Shown here: piece after piece, positions 7,461 to 17,582 of the stretch
How positions within the stretch are numbered: the stretch's first letter is position 1
Layout: every line of letters starts with the position of its first letter
Assembly (NCBI GenBank): GCA_963799455.1
Contig: CAWCXF010000007.1
Coordinates: forward strand, 1,488,001 to 1,552,000
Length of the DNA stretch: 64,000 bases
Direction of reading: 5' to 3'
Source of the DNA: CAWCXF01 sp963799455
GTDB lineage: Bacteria > Pseudomonadota > Alphaproteobacteria > Rhodobacterales > Rhodobacteraceae
Program-made: the position numbers and the translations under genes
The notes under the pieces: generated by a model
The model's input: the letters and a program-made list of their open reading frames with translations, nothing else
The model's database searches: none
Told to the model about the DNA's origin: nothing

Positions 7461-7777
7461 GTTCTGTGGAATGCGGGCTGTGGAATGCTCCGCCCCGCCC
7501 GAACGGCCGAGCCACGACCGGCGGTCCCTCGCGGCCATCGTCCCTCAAGGCGCGGCGGGCAGGCGACGGCGGGCAGGCGACGGTCGAGGGCTCCCGGCGA
7601 CGACGCTCCCCCCGGTCCGCCGCCGCCGGCTCCCCCGCCTTCTCGCCGCGGCCGCGCCGCCGACGGCGCATGGCGGGCGCCCTGCGGCGAACGGTCCGCC
7701 CCCGGCGCGTCGTCGGAGCCCCGGCCGGCCTAGGCAGGGGCCGGCGCAGGCCCTAGGTCGGGCGCGGGAGGGGAGCG
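7461..7777. other. Gene-free stretch upstream of an ABC operon
   Basis: Nothing that reads as a gene on either strand. A 14-bp unit (CGGCGGGCAGGCGA) is doubled at 7553-7566 and 7567-7580. The promoter of the following operon should lie here, but I could not identify a convincing -35/-10 pair. Confidence 0.4.
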
Positions 7778-8442
<665 letters not shown>

Positions 8443-8446
<4 letters not shown>

Positions 8447-10893
8447 GCGTCCTGGCCGCCGGGGCCGCGCCCCGCCGGGATCCCGCCGCGCCCGCCCTCA
8501 CCCGGACGGCGCTCGGCGCGGTCCTGTCGCATTGGCGCCGCCGCCCGCTCCAGCTCGCCACGCTCGTCGCGGGGCTGGCGCTCGCCACCGCGCTCTGGAC
8601 CGCGGTGCAGGCGCTCAACGCCGAGGCCCGCGCCTCCTATGGCGGCGCCTCCACGACCCTCGGCCAGACGCCGCTGACGGAGCTGACCGGGGACATCGAG
8701 CTGGCCGACTACGTGGCGCTGCGCCGCGCCGGCTGGCTCGTCACGCCCGAGATCGAGGGGCGCGTCGCGGCCGGGCGGCACGAGATGAGGCTCGTCGGCG
8801 TCGATCCCGTCACCGCGCCGCCCGGCCCCGCGATCCCGATGCTGGAGGACGACGACATCGCGGCCTTCATCACCGGCGAGGGCCTCCTCTTCGCGCCCCC
8901 CGAGGCCGTGGCGGCCTTGGAGGCCACGCCCGGCCTGCCGCCGGTGCGCGTCTCGCCCAATCTCGGGCGCGACGAGGTGCTGACCGACATCGCCACCGCC
9001 GCGCGCATCCTCGGCCGTGGCGAGCGGATCGACCGGCTGCGCATCCTGCCCGACCAGCCGCTGGGCCGCCCGCCGCTCGACGAGGTCGTCCCCGGCCTCA
9101 CCCGCGTCGAGCCCCAGGACGACGCCGACATCGCCCAGCTCACCGACAGCTTCCACCTCAACCTCACCGTCTTCGGGCTGCTGAGCTTCGCGGTCGGCCT
9201 CTTCATCGTCCACGCCTCGGTCGGCCTCGCCTTCGAGCAGCGGCGCGGCGTGTTCCGCACGCTGCGCGCCATCGGCGTCCCGCTCGGGCGGCTGGTGGCG
9301 ATCCTCGTCGTCGAGGCGCTGATCCTGGCGCTCGCCGCGGGCCTCCTCGGCGTGGCGCTGGGCTACGGGCTGGCCACGCTCCTGATGCCGGGCGTGGCGC
9401 TGACGCTGAGCGGGATCTACGGCGCCGACGTCCCCGACGCCTTGTCGCTGCGCGCCGGCTGGGTCGCCGCCGGGCTCGGCATGGCGGTGCTCGGCGCGCT
9501 CGCGGCGAGCGCGCAGGCGGTGTGGAGGCTGTGGCGCCTGCCGATCCTGGCGGGCGCCGCCCCTCGGGCCTGGGCGCGCGCCTCGGGGCGCGCGCTCCGC
9601 CTCCAGGGGGTCGTGGCGCTGGCGCTCCTCGCGCTCGCGGCCGGGCTCGCGGCCTTCGGCGACGGGCTCGCCGCGGGCTTCGCGCTCCTGGGCGCGATGA
9701 TCCTGGGCGCCGCGCTCGGCCTGCCGATCCTGCTCTGGGCGCTCCTCGGCCTCGGGCAGCGCATGGCGCGCGGCGTGGTGGCGGAGTGGTTCATGGCCGA
9801 CACCCGCCAGCAGCTCCCGGGCCTGTCGCTGGCGCTGATGGCCCTGATGCTGGCGCTGACGGCCAATGTGGGGGTCGGCACGATGGTGGGCTCCTTCCGC
9901 CAGACCTTCACGGGCTGGCTCGACCAGCGCCTCGCTGCCGAGCTCTACGTCACCGTCCGCACGCCCGAGGAGGGCGAGCGCCTCCAGGCCTTCCTCGCGC
10001 CCCGCACGGACGCGATCCTGCCCATCGTCTCGGCCGAGACCCGCATCGGCGGCCTGCCGGCGGACGTGTTCGGGATCGTCGACCACGCGACCTACCGCCG
10101 CAACTGGCCGCTGCTGTCGGCCGTGCCCGGGATCTGGGACCGCCTCGCCGCGGGCGAGGGGGCGATGCTCAACGAGCAGACCGCGCGGCGCATGGGGCTC
10201 GGCGTCGGCGACATGGTGGCGCTCGCGCCGGGCTGGGAGGCGGAGGTGCTCGCGGTCTACTCGGACTACGGCAACCCCGCCGGCCAGGCGATCGTCGGCC
10301 TCGATGCGCTCGACGCGCGCTACCCCGGCCTGGCGCGCCTGCGCTTCGGGCTGCGCGTGCCGGAGGGCGGGACGCCCGAGCTGCTGCGCGCCATCGTCGA
10401 GGAGTTCGGCCTGCCGCGCGAGAACATGATCGACCAGGCCTCCGTCAAGGCGCTCTCGCTCAGCGTGTTCGACCAGACCTTCCGCGTCACCGGCGCGCTC
10501 AACGTGCTGACCTTCGGGGTCGCGGGCTTCGCCATGCTGACCTCCTTCCTGACGCTGTCGTCGATGCGCCTGCCGCAGCTCGCCCCGGTCTGGGCGCTCG
10601 GCATCACCCGCCGCCGGCTGGCATGGCTCGAGATGGCGCGCACGCTGATGCTCGCGGCGCTGACCGCGCTCGCGGCCCTTCCGGTCGGCCTGCTGCTGGC
10701 CTGGGCGCTCCTGGCGATCGTCAACGTCCAGGCCTTCGGCTGGCGCCTGCCGATGGACGTCTTCCCGCTCGACTGGCTGCGGCTCCTCGCCCTGGCGCTG
10801 CTGGCCGCGGCGCTCGCGGCCCTCATCCCCGTGCGCAGGCTCGCCACCATGCCGCCGCGCGCGCTCCTGCAGGTCTTCACCCATGAACGCTAG
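8443..10893 (+). CDS. ABC transporter permease, FtsX family
   Basis: An 816-residue permease starting at TTG 8443, which overlaps the ATPase stop (TTGA) and follows GAGG. It has an N-terminal span (QLATLVAGLALATALWTAV), a periplasmic domain, three helices with the FtsX signature (GLLSFAVGLFIVHASVGLAF, then LEQRRGVFRTLRAIGVPLG-like text), a second membrane block, a second periplasmic domain of about 200 residues, and a final FtsX block near the C-terminus. This duplicated layout is that of the YbbP or LolC/E-like long permeases. The partner is the ATPase upstream; the downstream lipocalin-like protein is probably the periplasmic acceptor or processor. Confidence 0.88.
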
Positions 10894-11977
10894 CCTCGTC
10901 GGGACGGGGGCGCTGCTGCTCCGCCTCCTGCTGCTGCTCTTGCCGCTCCCGGCCGCCGCGCAGGGGCTCTACGGCCTGGGCTCTGACGCCGAGGGCTACG
11001 CGGTGCCCCGGCCCGGCGCCCGCTTCGAGTTCCCCGCCGATCACGGCCCCCACCCCGACTACCGCATCGAGTGGTGGTACGTGACGGCCAACCTGCGCGG
11101 CGAGGACGGGCGCGACTACGGCGTGCAGTGGACGCTGTTCCGGACCGCGCTGGCGCCCGGGGGAGCGGCCGGCGGCGCCGCCTGGACCACGCCGCAGCTC
11201 TGGATGGGCCACATGGGCCTCACCACCCCCGAGCGGCACTTCAGCGCCCAGCGGCTCGCGCGCGGCGGCATCGGGCAGGCCGGCGTCGAGGCGGAGCCCT
11301 TCCGCGCCTGGATCGACGAATGGTCGATGGAGGGGCCCACGCCCTCGGACGTGCGCCTGCGGGCGGCGGACCAGGCGGTGGCCTATGATCTGAGGCTCGT
11401 GGCCGAGGGCCCCTTCGTGCCGCAGGGCGAGGCGGGCTACTCGGTCAAGTCCGCCACCGGGCAGGCGTCCTACTACTACTCGCAGCCCTTCTACCGGGCC
11501 GAGGGCACCCTGACGCTGCCCGAGGGCGAGGTCCGCGTCGCCGGCACCGCGTGGATGGACCGCGAATGGTCCTCGCAATACCTCGCCCGGAGCCAGTCGG
11601 GCTGGGACTGGTTCTCGCTCAACTTCTCCACCGGCGAGCGCATGATGGCCTTCCGCCTGCGCGACGCGGAGGCCGGCGACTACACCCCCGCCACCTGGAT
11701 CGCCGCCGACGGCACGCCCACGCCCTACGGCGACGGCGCGGTGACGGTGACGCCCCTCGAGACCCGCGCGGTGGCGGGGCGCGCGATCCCGGTGCGCTGG
11801 CGCGTCGAGATGCCCGAGCGCAGGCTCGACATCACCACCGAGGCCGTGAACCCGGACGCCTGGATGGACACCGCCTTCCCCTACTGGGAGGGGCCGATCC
11901 GCATCTCGGGCACCCATGAGGGCATGGGCTATCTGGAGATGACGGGCTACGAGCCCGAGGACGCGCCGGGCGGGTGA
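10883..11977 (+). CDS. Secreted AttH / carotenoid 1,2-hydratase-like lipocalin-fold protein
   Basis: A 364-residue protein with a signal peptide (LLLRLLLLLLPLPAAAQ). The rest matches the AttH domain: the N-terminal tandem lipocalin-like fold with HPDYRIEWWYVTANL, the GHMGLTTPERHFSAQRLARG segment, WMDREWSSQYL and a C-terminal GTHEGMGYLEMTGYE ending. AttH relatives bind lipids or hydrate isoprenoids. It overlaps the permease gene by 11 bases, so translation is coupled. The ATPase, FtsX permease and AttH protein as a three-gene unit point to export or surface handling of a hydrophobic molecule; which one is unknown. Confidence 0.85.
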   Translation: MNASLVGTGALLLRLLLLLLPLPAAAQGLYGLGSDAEGYAVPRPGARFEFPADHGPHPDYRIEWWYVTANLRGEDGRDYGVQWTLFRTALAPGGAAGGAAWTTPQLWMGHMGLTTPERHFSAQRLARGGIGQAGVEAEPFRAWIDEWSMEGPTPSDVRLRAADQAVAYDLRLVAEGPFVPQGEAGYSVKSATGQASYYYSQPFYRAEGTLTLPEGEVRVAGTAWMDREWSSQYLARSQSGWDWFSLNFSTGERMMAFRLRDAEAGDYTPATWIAADGTPTPYGDGAVTVTPLETRAVAGRAIPVRWRVEMPERRLDITTEAVNPDAWMDTAFPYWEGPIRISGTHEGMGYLEMTGYEPEDAPGG

Positions 11978-12243
11978 GTGTCGGCGGGGGAGGCCCGCGT
12001 CCCGTTCGGATCGCACGATGTCGCAGGCTCCGGCCGACGGCGTCGCGCCGGGGCTCTCGGCGCCCCTCGTAGCCATCCCATCGCGGCCGACGATGCGCCC
12101 CGCTCGACGGCGCCCCCCCGCGTGCCCGCCGCGAGGGATGGGACGCCGGGCCGCGCGGGCCGCGGCCAACCGCTCAGGCCGGGAGGCGATGTCGGGATCC
12201 GCGGGCCTCGCGTCATCCGCTGGCGGCCGGCCGCGCGGCGTCC

Positions 12244-12249
12244 TAGACC
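12244..12249 (+). promoter_or_regulatory. Putative -10 element of mnmH
   Basis: TAGACC lies 7 bases before the ATG, the same position as in the other leaderless candidates of this window. The -35 region (TGGCGG at 12221-12226) is weak. There is no ribosome site. Confidence 0.4.
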
Positions 12250-12256
12250 GCCGCCC

Positions 12257-13306
12257 ATGCGCTACGAGCTTCCCTCCGTGGCGGGCCTGGCCGCCGCCCC
12301 CTTCGACGACGTGATCGACGTGCGCTCGCCGTCGGAGTTCGCCGAGGACCACCTCCCCGGCGCCGTCAGCCTGCCGGTGCTCTCGGACGAGGAGCGCGCG
12401 CGGGTGGGCGCGATCTACGTGCGGGAGGACCGGTTCCGCGCCCGCAGGATCGGCGCCGCGCTGGTCGCGCGCAACGCCGCCGCGCACATCGAGGACCGGC
12501 TCGCGGATCGCGGCGGCGGCTGGCGGCCGCTGGTCTACTGCTGGCGCGGCGGGCAGCGCTCGGGCGCCTTCGCCTCGATCCTCGAGCAGATCGGCTGGCG
12601 CGTGGGGGTGCTCGACGGCGGCTACCGGAGCTGGCGGCGGCAGGTCTCGGGGCTGCTCTACGACGGCACGCTTCCCCATCGGCTGGTGGTTCTCGACGGC
12701 AACACGGGGAGCGCCAAGACCGACATCCTGAAGGCGGTGGGGCGGCTGGGCGGGCAGGCGTTGGATCTGGAGGGGCTGGCGGGGCATCGCGGCTCGGCGC
12801 TGGGCGCCGTGGCGGGCGGGCAGCCCTCGCAGAAGGCGTTCGAGACGCGGCTCGCCGCGGCGCTGGCCGCGCTCGACCCCGCCCGGCCCGTGCTGGTCGA
12901 GGCCGAGAGCTCGAGGATCGGCGAGCGCGTGGTGCCCCCCGCGCTGTGGAAGGCGATGCGCGCGGCACCTCGGATCGCGGTCGCGGCCGCGCCCGAGGTG
13001 AGGGCGGCCTACCTGACGCGGGCCTACGCCGACCTGACGGGCGACCCGGCGGAGCTGCGCGCCCGCCTGCGCTCGCTGATCCCGCTCCAGGGCCGCGCGC
13101 GCGTCGAGGCGTGGTGCGCGATGGCCGAGGAGGGCCGCCACGAGGCGCTCGCCGCGGCCCTGATCGCCGAGCACTACGACCCCCGCTACGCCAAGGGCGC
13201 CATGCGGCGCGACGCCCAGGCGAGCGCGACGGTGGCGCTCGATGGGGCAGGGGAGGCCGAGGTGGGGGCCGCGGCCGAGCGCGTCGCCTCGGCCATGGGT
13301 GCCTAG
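12257..13306 (+). CDS. mnmH: tRNA 2-selenouridine synthase
   Basis: Replaces sulfur by selenium in 2-thiouridine at the wobble position of certain tRNAs, using selenophosphate. The protein has 349 residues, close to the usual 360-370. An N-terminal rhodanese domain carries the catalytic cysteine in YCWRGGQRS. The C-terminal part has a P-loop, GNTGSAKT, as in all members. The ATG at 12257 was chosen for homology of the start (VIDVRSPSEFAEDHLPGA follows within 20 residues) and because of the -10 element 7 bases upstream. The selenophosphate donor is made by the convergent neighbour selD, with which it shares the palindromic stop CTAG. Confidence 0.93.
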   Translation: MRYELPSVAGLAAAPFDDVIDVRSPSEFAEDHLPGAVSLPVLSDEERARVGAIYVREDRFRARRIGAALVARNAAAHIEDRLADRGGGWRPLVYCWRGGQRSGAFASILEQIGWRVGVLDGGYRSWRRQVSGLLYDGTLPHRLVVLDGNTGSAKTDILKAVGRLGGQALDLEGLAGHRGSALGAVAGGQPSQKAFETRLAAALAALDPARPVLVEAESSRIGERVVPPALWKAMRAAPRIAVAAAPEVRAAYLTRAYADLTGDPAELRARLRSLIPLQGRARVEAWCAMAEEGRHEALAAALIAEHYDPRYAKGAMRRDAQASATVALDGAGEAEVGAAAERVASAMGA

Positions 13307-15477
13307 GAAAGCGGGGGTCTGGGGGCACGCGTGCCCCCGGCTCTTATCATCACAGGCGGCTCGATCATCTCGCCGATGAGCGCGGCCTCATGCCCAGCGT
13401 CGCGCAGGCGTCGCACGAGGGACTCAGCGTCGCCGGCCGGCACGGCCGCGAGCAGCCCCCCGGCCGTCTGCGGATCGAACAGCAGGTCGGCCCGCCGCCC
13501 GTCCGGCAGATCGGCCGCGACCGCCGCCCGGTTGGCCGGGGCGAGCGTCGAGGCCACGCCCTCGCGGGCCAGCGCCTCCGCGCCCGGCAGGAGGGGGATC
13601 GCGTCGAGGTCGAGCCGGGCGCCGGCGCCGGAGGCGCGGCAGATGTTGGCGAGGTGCCCCGCGAGGCCGAAGCCCGTCACGTCGGTCATCGCATGGGCGC
13701 CCGCGAGGATCGCCGCCGCCTCGCCCTGGGGCCGCTGCATCATGGCGAGGCACGCCGCCACGTCGCGCGCCCTCGCGCGGATCTGCATCTCGGCCGCGAG
13801 GATCGTGCCGGTGCCCAGGGGCTCGGTCAGGATCAGCGCGTCGCCCGGCCGCGCGCCCGAGAGGCCGATCGGCGCAGCCCGCGGCAGGCCCGTGACGGCG
13901 AAGCCCACCATCATCTCGGCGCCCATCGTGGTGTGGCCGCCCGCGAGCTCGGCGCCCGCGGCGAGCAGGGCGCCCGAGGCGCCCGCGAGCACCTCGCGCA
14001 GGGTCTCGGCCTGCATCCGCTCGGCCATGCGCGGCAGCACGATGGTGGCGAGCGCCGCCTGCGGCTCGGCCCCCATCGCCCAGACGTCGCCCATCGCGTG
14101 GATCGCCGCGATCCGCGCGAGCATCCACGGATCCTCGGTGAAGGCGCGCAGGTGGTCGGTGGTGGCCACCAGCCGCGCGTCGCCCACGCGCAGCACGGCC
14201 GCGTCGTCGCCGGGCGCGCTCGCCACGTCCTCGCGCGCCGGGCGGGGCAGGGCCGCGAGCGCCGCCGTCAGCGTGCCGGCGCCGACCTTGGCGCCGCAGC
14301 CGCTGCAGAGCGGGCCGGCCACGGCGCCGAGGGCCGCCTCGCGCGGCGGCTCGGGCTCGGGCATGGGGGGCAGGTCGCGCAGCCTCTCGATGAAGCGGCG
14401 GTCGATGCGGTCCTTCAGGCGCCACAGGGCGCGCCCCGAGACCGACCAGCCCGAGCGGTCGGCGACGGCGGCGCGCTCGCCTTGCGAGATCAGCTTGAGG
14501 TAGTCAGACTGCGGATGGTAGGCGCGGCGCGTCCCGCCCGTCAGCGCCGCGCGCAGGTTGTGATGCAGCACGGGGGCCGCGCGCACGGCGTAGGCGCCCG
14601 CCTTGGGGCGGGGGGCGTGGCTCAGATGGGCGCAGTCGCCGACGGCGAACACGGCCGGGTCGCTCGTGGCGAGGTCGGGTCCGACGGCGAGGGAGCCCTC
14701 GTGCGTGTCGAGCCCGAGCCCCGACAGCCAGCCGCGGGGCCGCGCGCCCGCGGCCCCCACCACCAGCGCCGCGGGCACCGGCGGGCCGTCCGCGAGATGC
14801 ACCGCGTCCGCCGCGACCCGTTCGACGCGGGCGCCCTCTCGCAGCCGCACGCCGAGCGTCTCCATGGCGCCCAGCAGCGCACGGCGCGCGCGATCGCTCA
14901 CGCTCCCGAGCGCCCGGTCCGCCTCCAGCACGGTCACGCGGGCCTGCGAGTCCGCCTCGCGCAGCGCGTGGGCCATGGCCATCGACAGCTCGACGCCGCC
15001 CGCGCCCGCGCCGATCACCGCCACGTCGCCGCGGGGCGCCGCGATGAACCGCTCCCAGCGGTCGGCGAGCGCGTCGAGCGGCTTGGCCGGCACCGCGTGG
15101 TCGGCGAAGCCGGGGAGGTCCGGCATGGTCGAGGTGATGCCCACGTCGATCGACGCCACGTCGTAGGCGATGTCGGGCCGCCCCTCGACCTGCACCCGTC
15201 GCGCCGCGCGGTCGAGGCCGGTGGCGCGCGCCAGCACGATCCGGGCGCCCGCGAAGCGCGCGAGCCGCACGAGGTCGATCTCCAGATCCTCGCGGCGGTA
15301 GTGGCCCGCGACGTGGCCCGGCAGCATCCCGGTGTAGACCGCCGCGGGCGAGGGGTCGATGAGCGTCAGACGCGCGCCCGCGAGCGGCCGCATCCCCCAG
15401 GCGCGCAGCACCAGCGCGTGGGCGTGGCCGCCGCCGATCAGGACGAGGTCGCGGGTGAGGGGGACGGTGGGCTGCAT
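13303..15477 (-). CDS. selD: Selenide, water dikinase fused to an N-terminal FAD pyridine-nucleotide oxidoreductase
   Basis: A 724-residue fusion. Residues about 10-370 are an NDH-2-like FAD oxidoreductase: FAD motif LIGGGHAHALVLRAW, NAD motif VIGAGAGGVELSMAMA and the C-terminal FAD motif VFAVGDCAHL. Residues about 385-705 are SelD, which makes selenophosphate from selenide and ATP: LCSGCGAKVG with Cys391 and Cys394 (Cys, not selenocysteine), then APGDDAAV, TTDHLRAFTEDPW, AGGHTTMGAEMM and DVTGFGLAGHL. The fused reductase probably supplies reduced selenium. This domain order is known from other bacteria. The last 15 or so residues are translated from the bidirectional terminator hairpin, so they are probably not conserved. 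mnmH, facing it, uses the product. Confidence 0.93.
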   Translation of the reverse strand: MQPTVPLTRDLVLIGGGHAHALVLRAWGMRPLAGARLTLIDPSPAAVYTGMLPGHVAGHYRREDLEIDLVRLARFAGARIVLARATGLDRAARRVQVEGRPDIAYDVASIDVGITSTMPDLPGFADHAVPAKPLDALADRWERFIAAPRGDVAVIGAGAGGVELSMAMAHALREADSQARVTVLEADRALGSVSDRARRALLGAMETLGVRLREGARVERVAADAVHLADGPPVPAALVVGAAGARPRGWLSGLGLDTHEGSLAVGPDLATSDPAVFAVGDCAHLSHAPRPKAGAYAVRAAPVLHHNLRAALTGGTRRAYHPQSDYLKLISQGERAAVADRSGWSVSGRALWRLKDRIDRRFIERLRDLPPMPEPEPPREAALGAVAGPLCSGCGAKVGAGTLTAALAALPRPAREDVASAPGDDAAVLRVGDARLVATTDHLRAFTEDPWMLARIAAIHAMGDVWAMGAEPQAALATIVLPRMAERMQAETLREVLAGASGALLAAGAELAGGHTTMGAEMMVGFAVTGLPRAAPIGLSGARPGDALILTEPLGTGTILAAEMQIRARARDVAACLAMMQRPQGEAAAILAGAHAMTDVTGFGLAGHLANICRASGAGARLDLDAIPLLPGAEALAREGVASTLAPANRAAVAADLPDGRRADLLFDPQTAGGLLAAVPAGDAESLVRRLRDAGHEAALIGEMIEPPVMIRAGGTRAPRPPLS
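13321..13338. terminator. Palindromic hairpin between mnmH and selD
   Basis: GGGGGCACGCGTGCCCCC is a perfect 18-bp palindrome just after the shared stop codon of the two convergent genes. It is followed on the plus strand by GGCTCTTATC and on the minus strand by AGACCCCCGCTTTCC, so it could end transcription in both directions, though the T-runs are short. Confidence 0.6.
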
Positions 15478-15700
15478 GGCGCGCTGCGGATAGGGCGGTG
15501 GGCCGCCGAGCGCGAGGGGGTGGCAGACCAGGCGGCGCCGTGTCACACCGTCGTGACCGGTGCGGGGCGGCGCGAGGCGCCGGTCCTGGCCGAGACGCGA
15601 GCGGCGCGGGGGCGGGCGCCGGGACCGCCTGGAGCGGAGCCGGCTTCGAGGCGATGGTGGCAGGCATGCGCGAACTTGTGCACGATCCCGTGCCGAGGCG

Positions 15701-16987
15701 ATGAGCGCGGACCGACCCGGATCGGGCGTCGAGGCCGGACGCGCGCGGGCGCTGCGGCTGTTCCGGACGGGCCTCGCGGCGGCGGACCCTGAGGCGGCGG
15801 TGCGGCGCTCGCTCGACGCGGACCCTCCCGCGGGCCTGGGCGACGCGCTCGTCCTGGCGGCGGGCAAGGCGGCGCTCGGCATGCTCGACGGCGCTTCGGG
15901 CTGGATCGCGGCGCTCCCGCGCCGGCCGGAGATCCTGGTGACGACCAATCGTGAGAACGCGCGGGCGGAGGCCGGAGCGGCGTCATCGGGTCCGCCCGGC
16001 GATCGGCGCCCCGCCCTCCCGCCGTCCGCGCTCTTCGTCGCCGGCCACCCCGTGCCCGACGCCGAGGGCCTGCGCGCCGCCCGCGCCTTCGAGGCCGCCC
16101 TGCGCGCCGCGGGCCCCGAGACCCGGGTCCTGCTGCTGCTGAGCGGCGGGGCCTCGGCGCTGCTGCCCTCGCCCGCGCCCGGCCTGACGCTGGAGGACGA
16201 GGCGGGCGTGGCGCGGCTCCTGCTCTCCTCGGGGGCGTCGATCGGCGAGGTCAACCTGGTGCGCCAGCAGCTCTCGACGCTCAAGGGCGGGGGGCTCGCG
16301 CGGCTCGCGGCGCCCGCTGCGGTGACGGCGCTGATCCTGTCCGACGTGGTGGGCGACGACCTGCGCGCCATCGGCTCGGGGCCGACCGCCGGGGCGCTCG
16401 GCACCCGCGCGGACGCTGCGGCGCTCTGCCGGGACTTGGGGATCTGGGACGCGCTGCCCGAAGCCGCCCGTGCGCGGCTGGGGTCGGGCGAGTCGCCCGC
16501 GCCCACGCCCGAGGCCGACAACCGCGTCGTCGGCTCGAACGCCATCAGCCTCGCCGCGATGGGCCGGGCCGCGCCCGACGCCCGGGTCCATGCCGAGCCG
16601 CTGGTGGGCGACGTGTCCGACGCCGCCGCCCGTCTGCTCGCGCTCCCGCCGGGCGTGCACCTGCTCGGCGGCGAGACCACCGTGCGCGTGACGGGCGCAG
16701 GCATGGGGGGCCGCAACCAGGAGCTGGCGCTGCGCGTGGCGAGGGGGCTGAGGCCCGGCGACGTGTTCCTCAGCGCCGGGACGGACGGCCGCGACGGCCC
16801 GACCGACGCCGCGGGTGGGGTGGTGGACGCGGGGACCGTGGGGCGGATCCGGGCGGCGGGATTGGACGTGGAGGCGCTGCTGGCGGACAACGACGCCCAC
16901 AGGGCGCTGGCGGCGTCGGGGGATCTGCTGGTCACGGGCGGGACGGGGACGAACGTGGCGGACTTGCAGGTCTTGGCTCGGAGATGA
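15701..16987 (+). CDS. Glycerate 2-kinase (MOFRL family)
   Basis: Phosphorylates D-glycerate to 2-phosphoglycerate, in the glyoxylate, serine or tartrate pathways. A 428-residue protein of the type II glycerate kinase family (GckA/TtuD; older annotations say hydroxypyruvate reductase). Visible features: ALVLAAGKAALGM near the start, FVAGHPVPDAEGLRAA, LLLSGGASALLPSPAPG with the conserved SGGxSAL, LKGGGLARLAAPA and LILSDVVGDDLRAIGSGPT, then the C-terminal MOFRL domain ending GRNQELALRVA and SAGTDGRDGPTDAAGG. The ATG at 15701 overlaps the stop of a 16-codon upstream mini-frame; GAGG just upstream is a weak ribosome site. Confidence 0.92.
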   Translation: MSADRPGSGVEAGRARALRLFRTGLAAADPEAAVRRSLDADPPAGLGDALVLAAGKAALGMLDGASGWIAALPRRPEILVTTNRENARAEAGAASSGPPGDRRPALPPSALFVAGHPVPDAEGLRAARAFEAALRAAGPETRVLLLLSGGASALLPSPAPGLTLEDEAGVARLLLSSGASIGEVNLVRQQLSTLKGGGLARLAAPAAVTALILSDVVGDDLRAIGSGPTAGALGTRADAAALCRDLGIWDALPEAARARLGSGESPAPTPEADNRVVGSNAISLAAMGRAAPDARVHAEPLVGDVSDAAARLLALPPGVHLLGGETTVRVTGAGMGGRNQELALRVARGLRPGDVFLSAGTDGRDGPTDAAGGVVDAGTVGRIRAAGLDVEALLADNDAHRALAASGDLLVTGGTGTNVADLQVLARR

Positions 16988-17111
16988 ATGCCTGCGGTAA
17001 GATGCTGTGACGCTCAACTGACCTGCACGCAGCGCTGCCCGTCATTCAGACCCTTTTAACTTCTGTCTCTCTATCTTCAACACGCAACAACTTAACGAAG
17101 CGGGACCTGAG

Positions 17112-17582
17112 ATGGGCATCTTCGAATGGATTATTGTTTTCTTCTTCCTGATAGCTGGAACTGGGGGATATCTTGAATTTCTGATGAAGAAGAACTGCAA
17201 GGAGCGCTCCCTGAAACTAGCTGAAGTAGCTAAGGCGGTTCACCCTAAGTATGAGAGCTCTCGTGTCCATCAGGAAGTATTCCCGCTGCTTGCGTTTGAG
17301 GATAGAACTTGCTGTCTCCTTATTGTATACGGAGCTAGCAAGTTCATAGAAGTTCACTACCGAGACATTGTGTCGGTAAAAGTCAGAACCGACGAGCAGA
17401 CAACTCACGAAGCAAAGAGAGAAGGTGTTGTTGGTCGAGCTATCATAGGCGGAGTGATAAGCGGCGGTGCAGGAGCGCTTTCAGGCGCCATGACAAGTAA
17501 AACTGTTACTAAGGAAATCAGAGCAGATCTCCCGCATTTGGGTAGAGATACAAGTCGAAGGGGTTTTATCCAGAACGATTGA
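17112..17582 (+). CDS. Hypothetical membrane protein with a glycine-zipper segment, on an AT-richer island
   Basis: A 156-residue protein unlike its neighbours in base and codon use: many codons end in A or T. It has an N-terminal membrane span (FEWIIVFFFLIAGTGGYLEF), a basic stretch, a middle with CCLLIVYGASKFIEVHYRDI that reads like a small beta-rich domain, and then a glycine-rich hydrophobic segment (VVGRAIIGGVISGGAGALSG), typical of glycine-zipper or pore-forming helices. I do not recognise the family. The start at 17112 follows GGGACCTGAG, a poor ribosome site. The composition suggests recent transfer from a lower-GC donor. Small toxins or immunity proteins sometimes look like this, but nothing here proves it. 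Confidence 0.6.
   Translation: MGIFEWIIVFFFLIAGTGGYLEFLMKKNCKERSLKLAEVAKAVHPKYESSRVHQEVFPLLAFEDRTCCLLIVYGASKFIEVHYRDIVSVKVRTDEQTTHEAKREGVVGRAIIGGVISGGAGALSGAMTSKTVTKEIRADLPHLGRDTSRRGFIQND

Noticed and set aside
15654..15704. 16-codon upstream frame whose stop overlaps the glycerate kinase start
   Set aside because: Could be a leader peptide for coupling (TGA overlapping ATG), but there is no ribosome site or conserved content that I can see.
15478..16935. N-terminal extension of the minus-strand SelD protein
   Set aside because: The frame stays open by chance opposite the glycerate kinase gene. The FAD motif lies at the start of the protein when the ATG at 15477 is used, as in the family.
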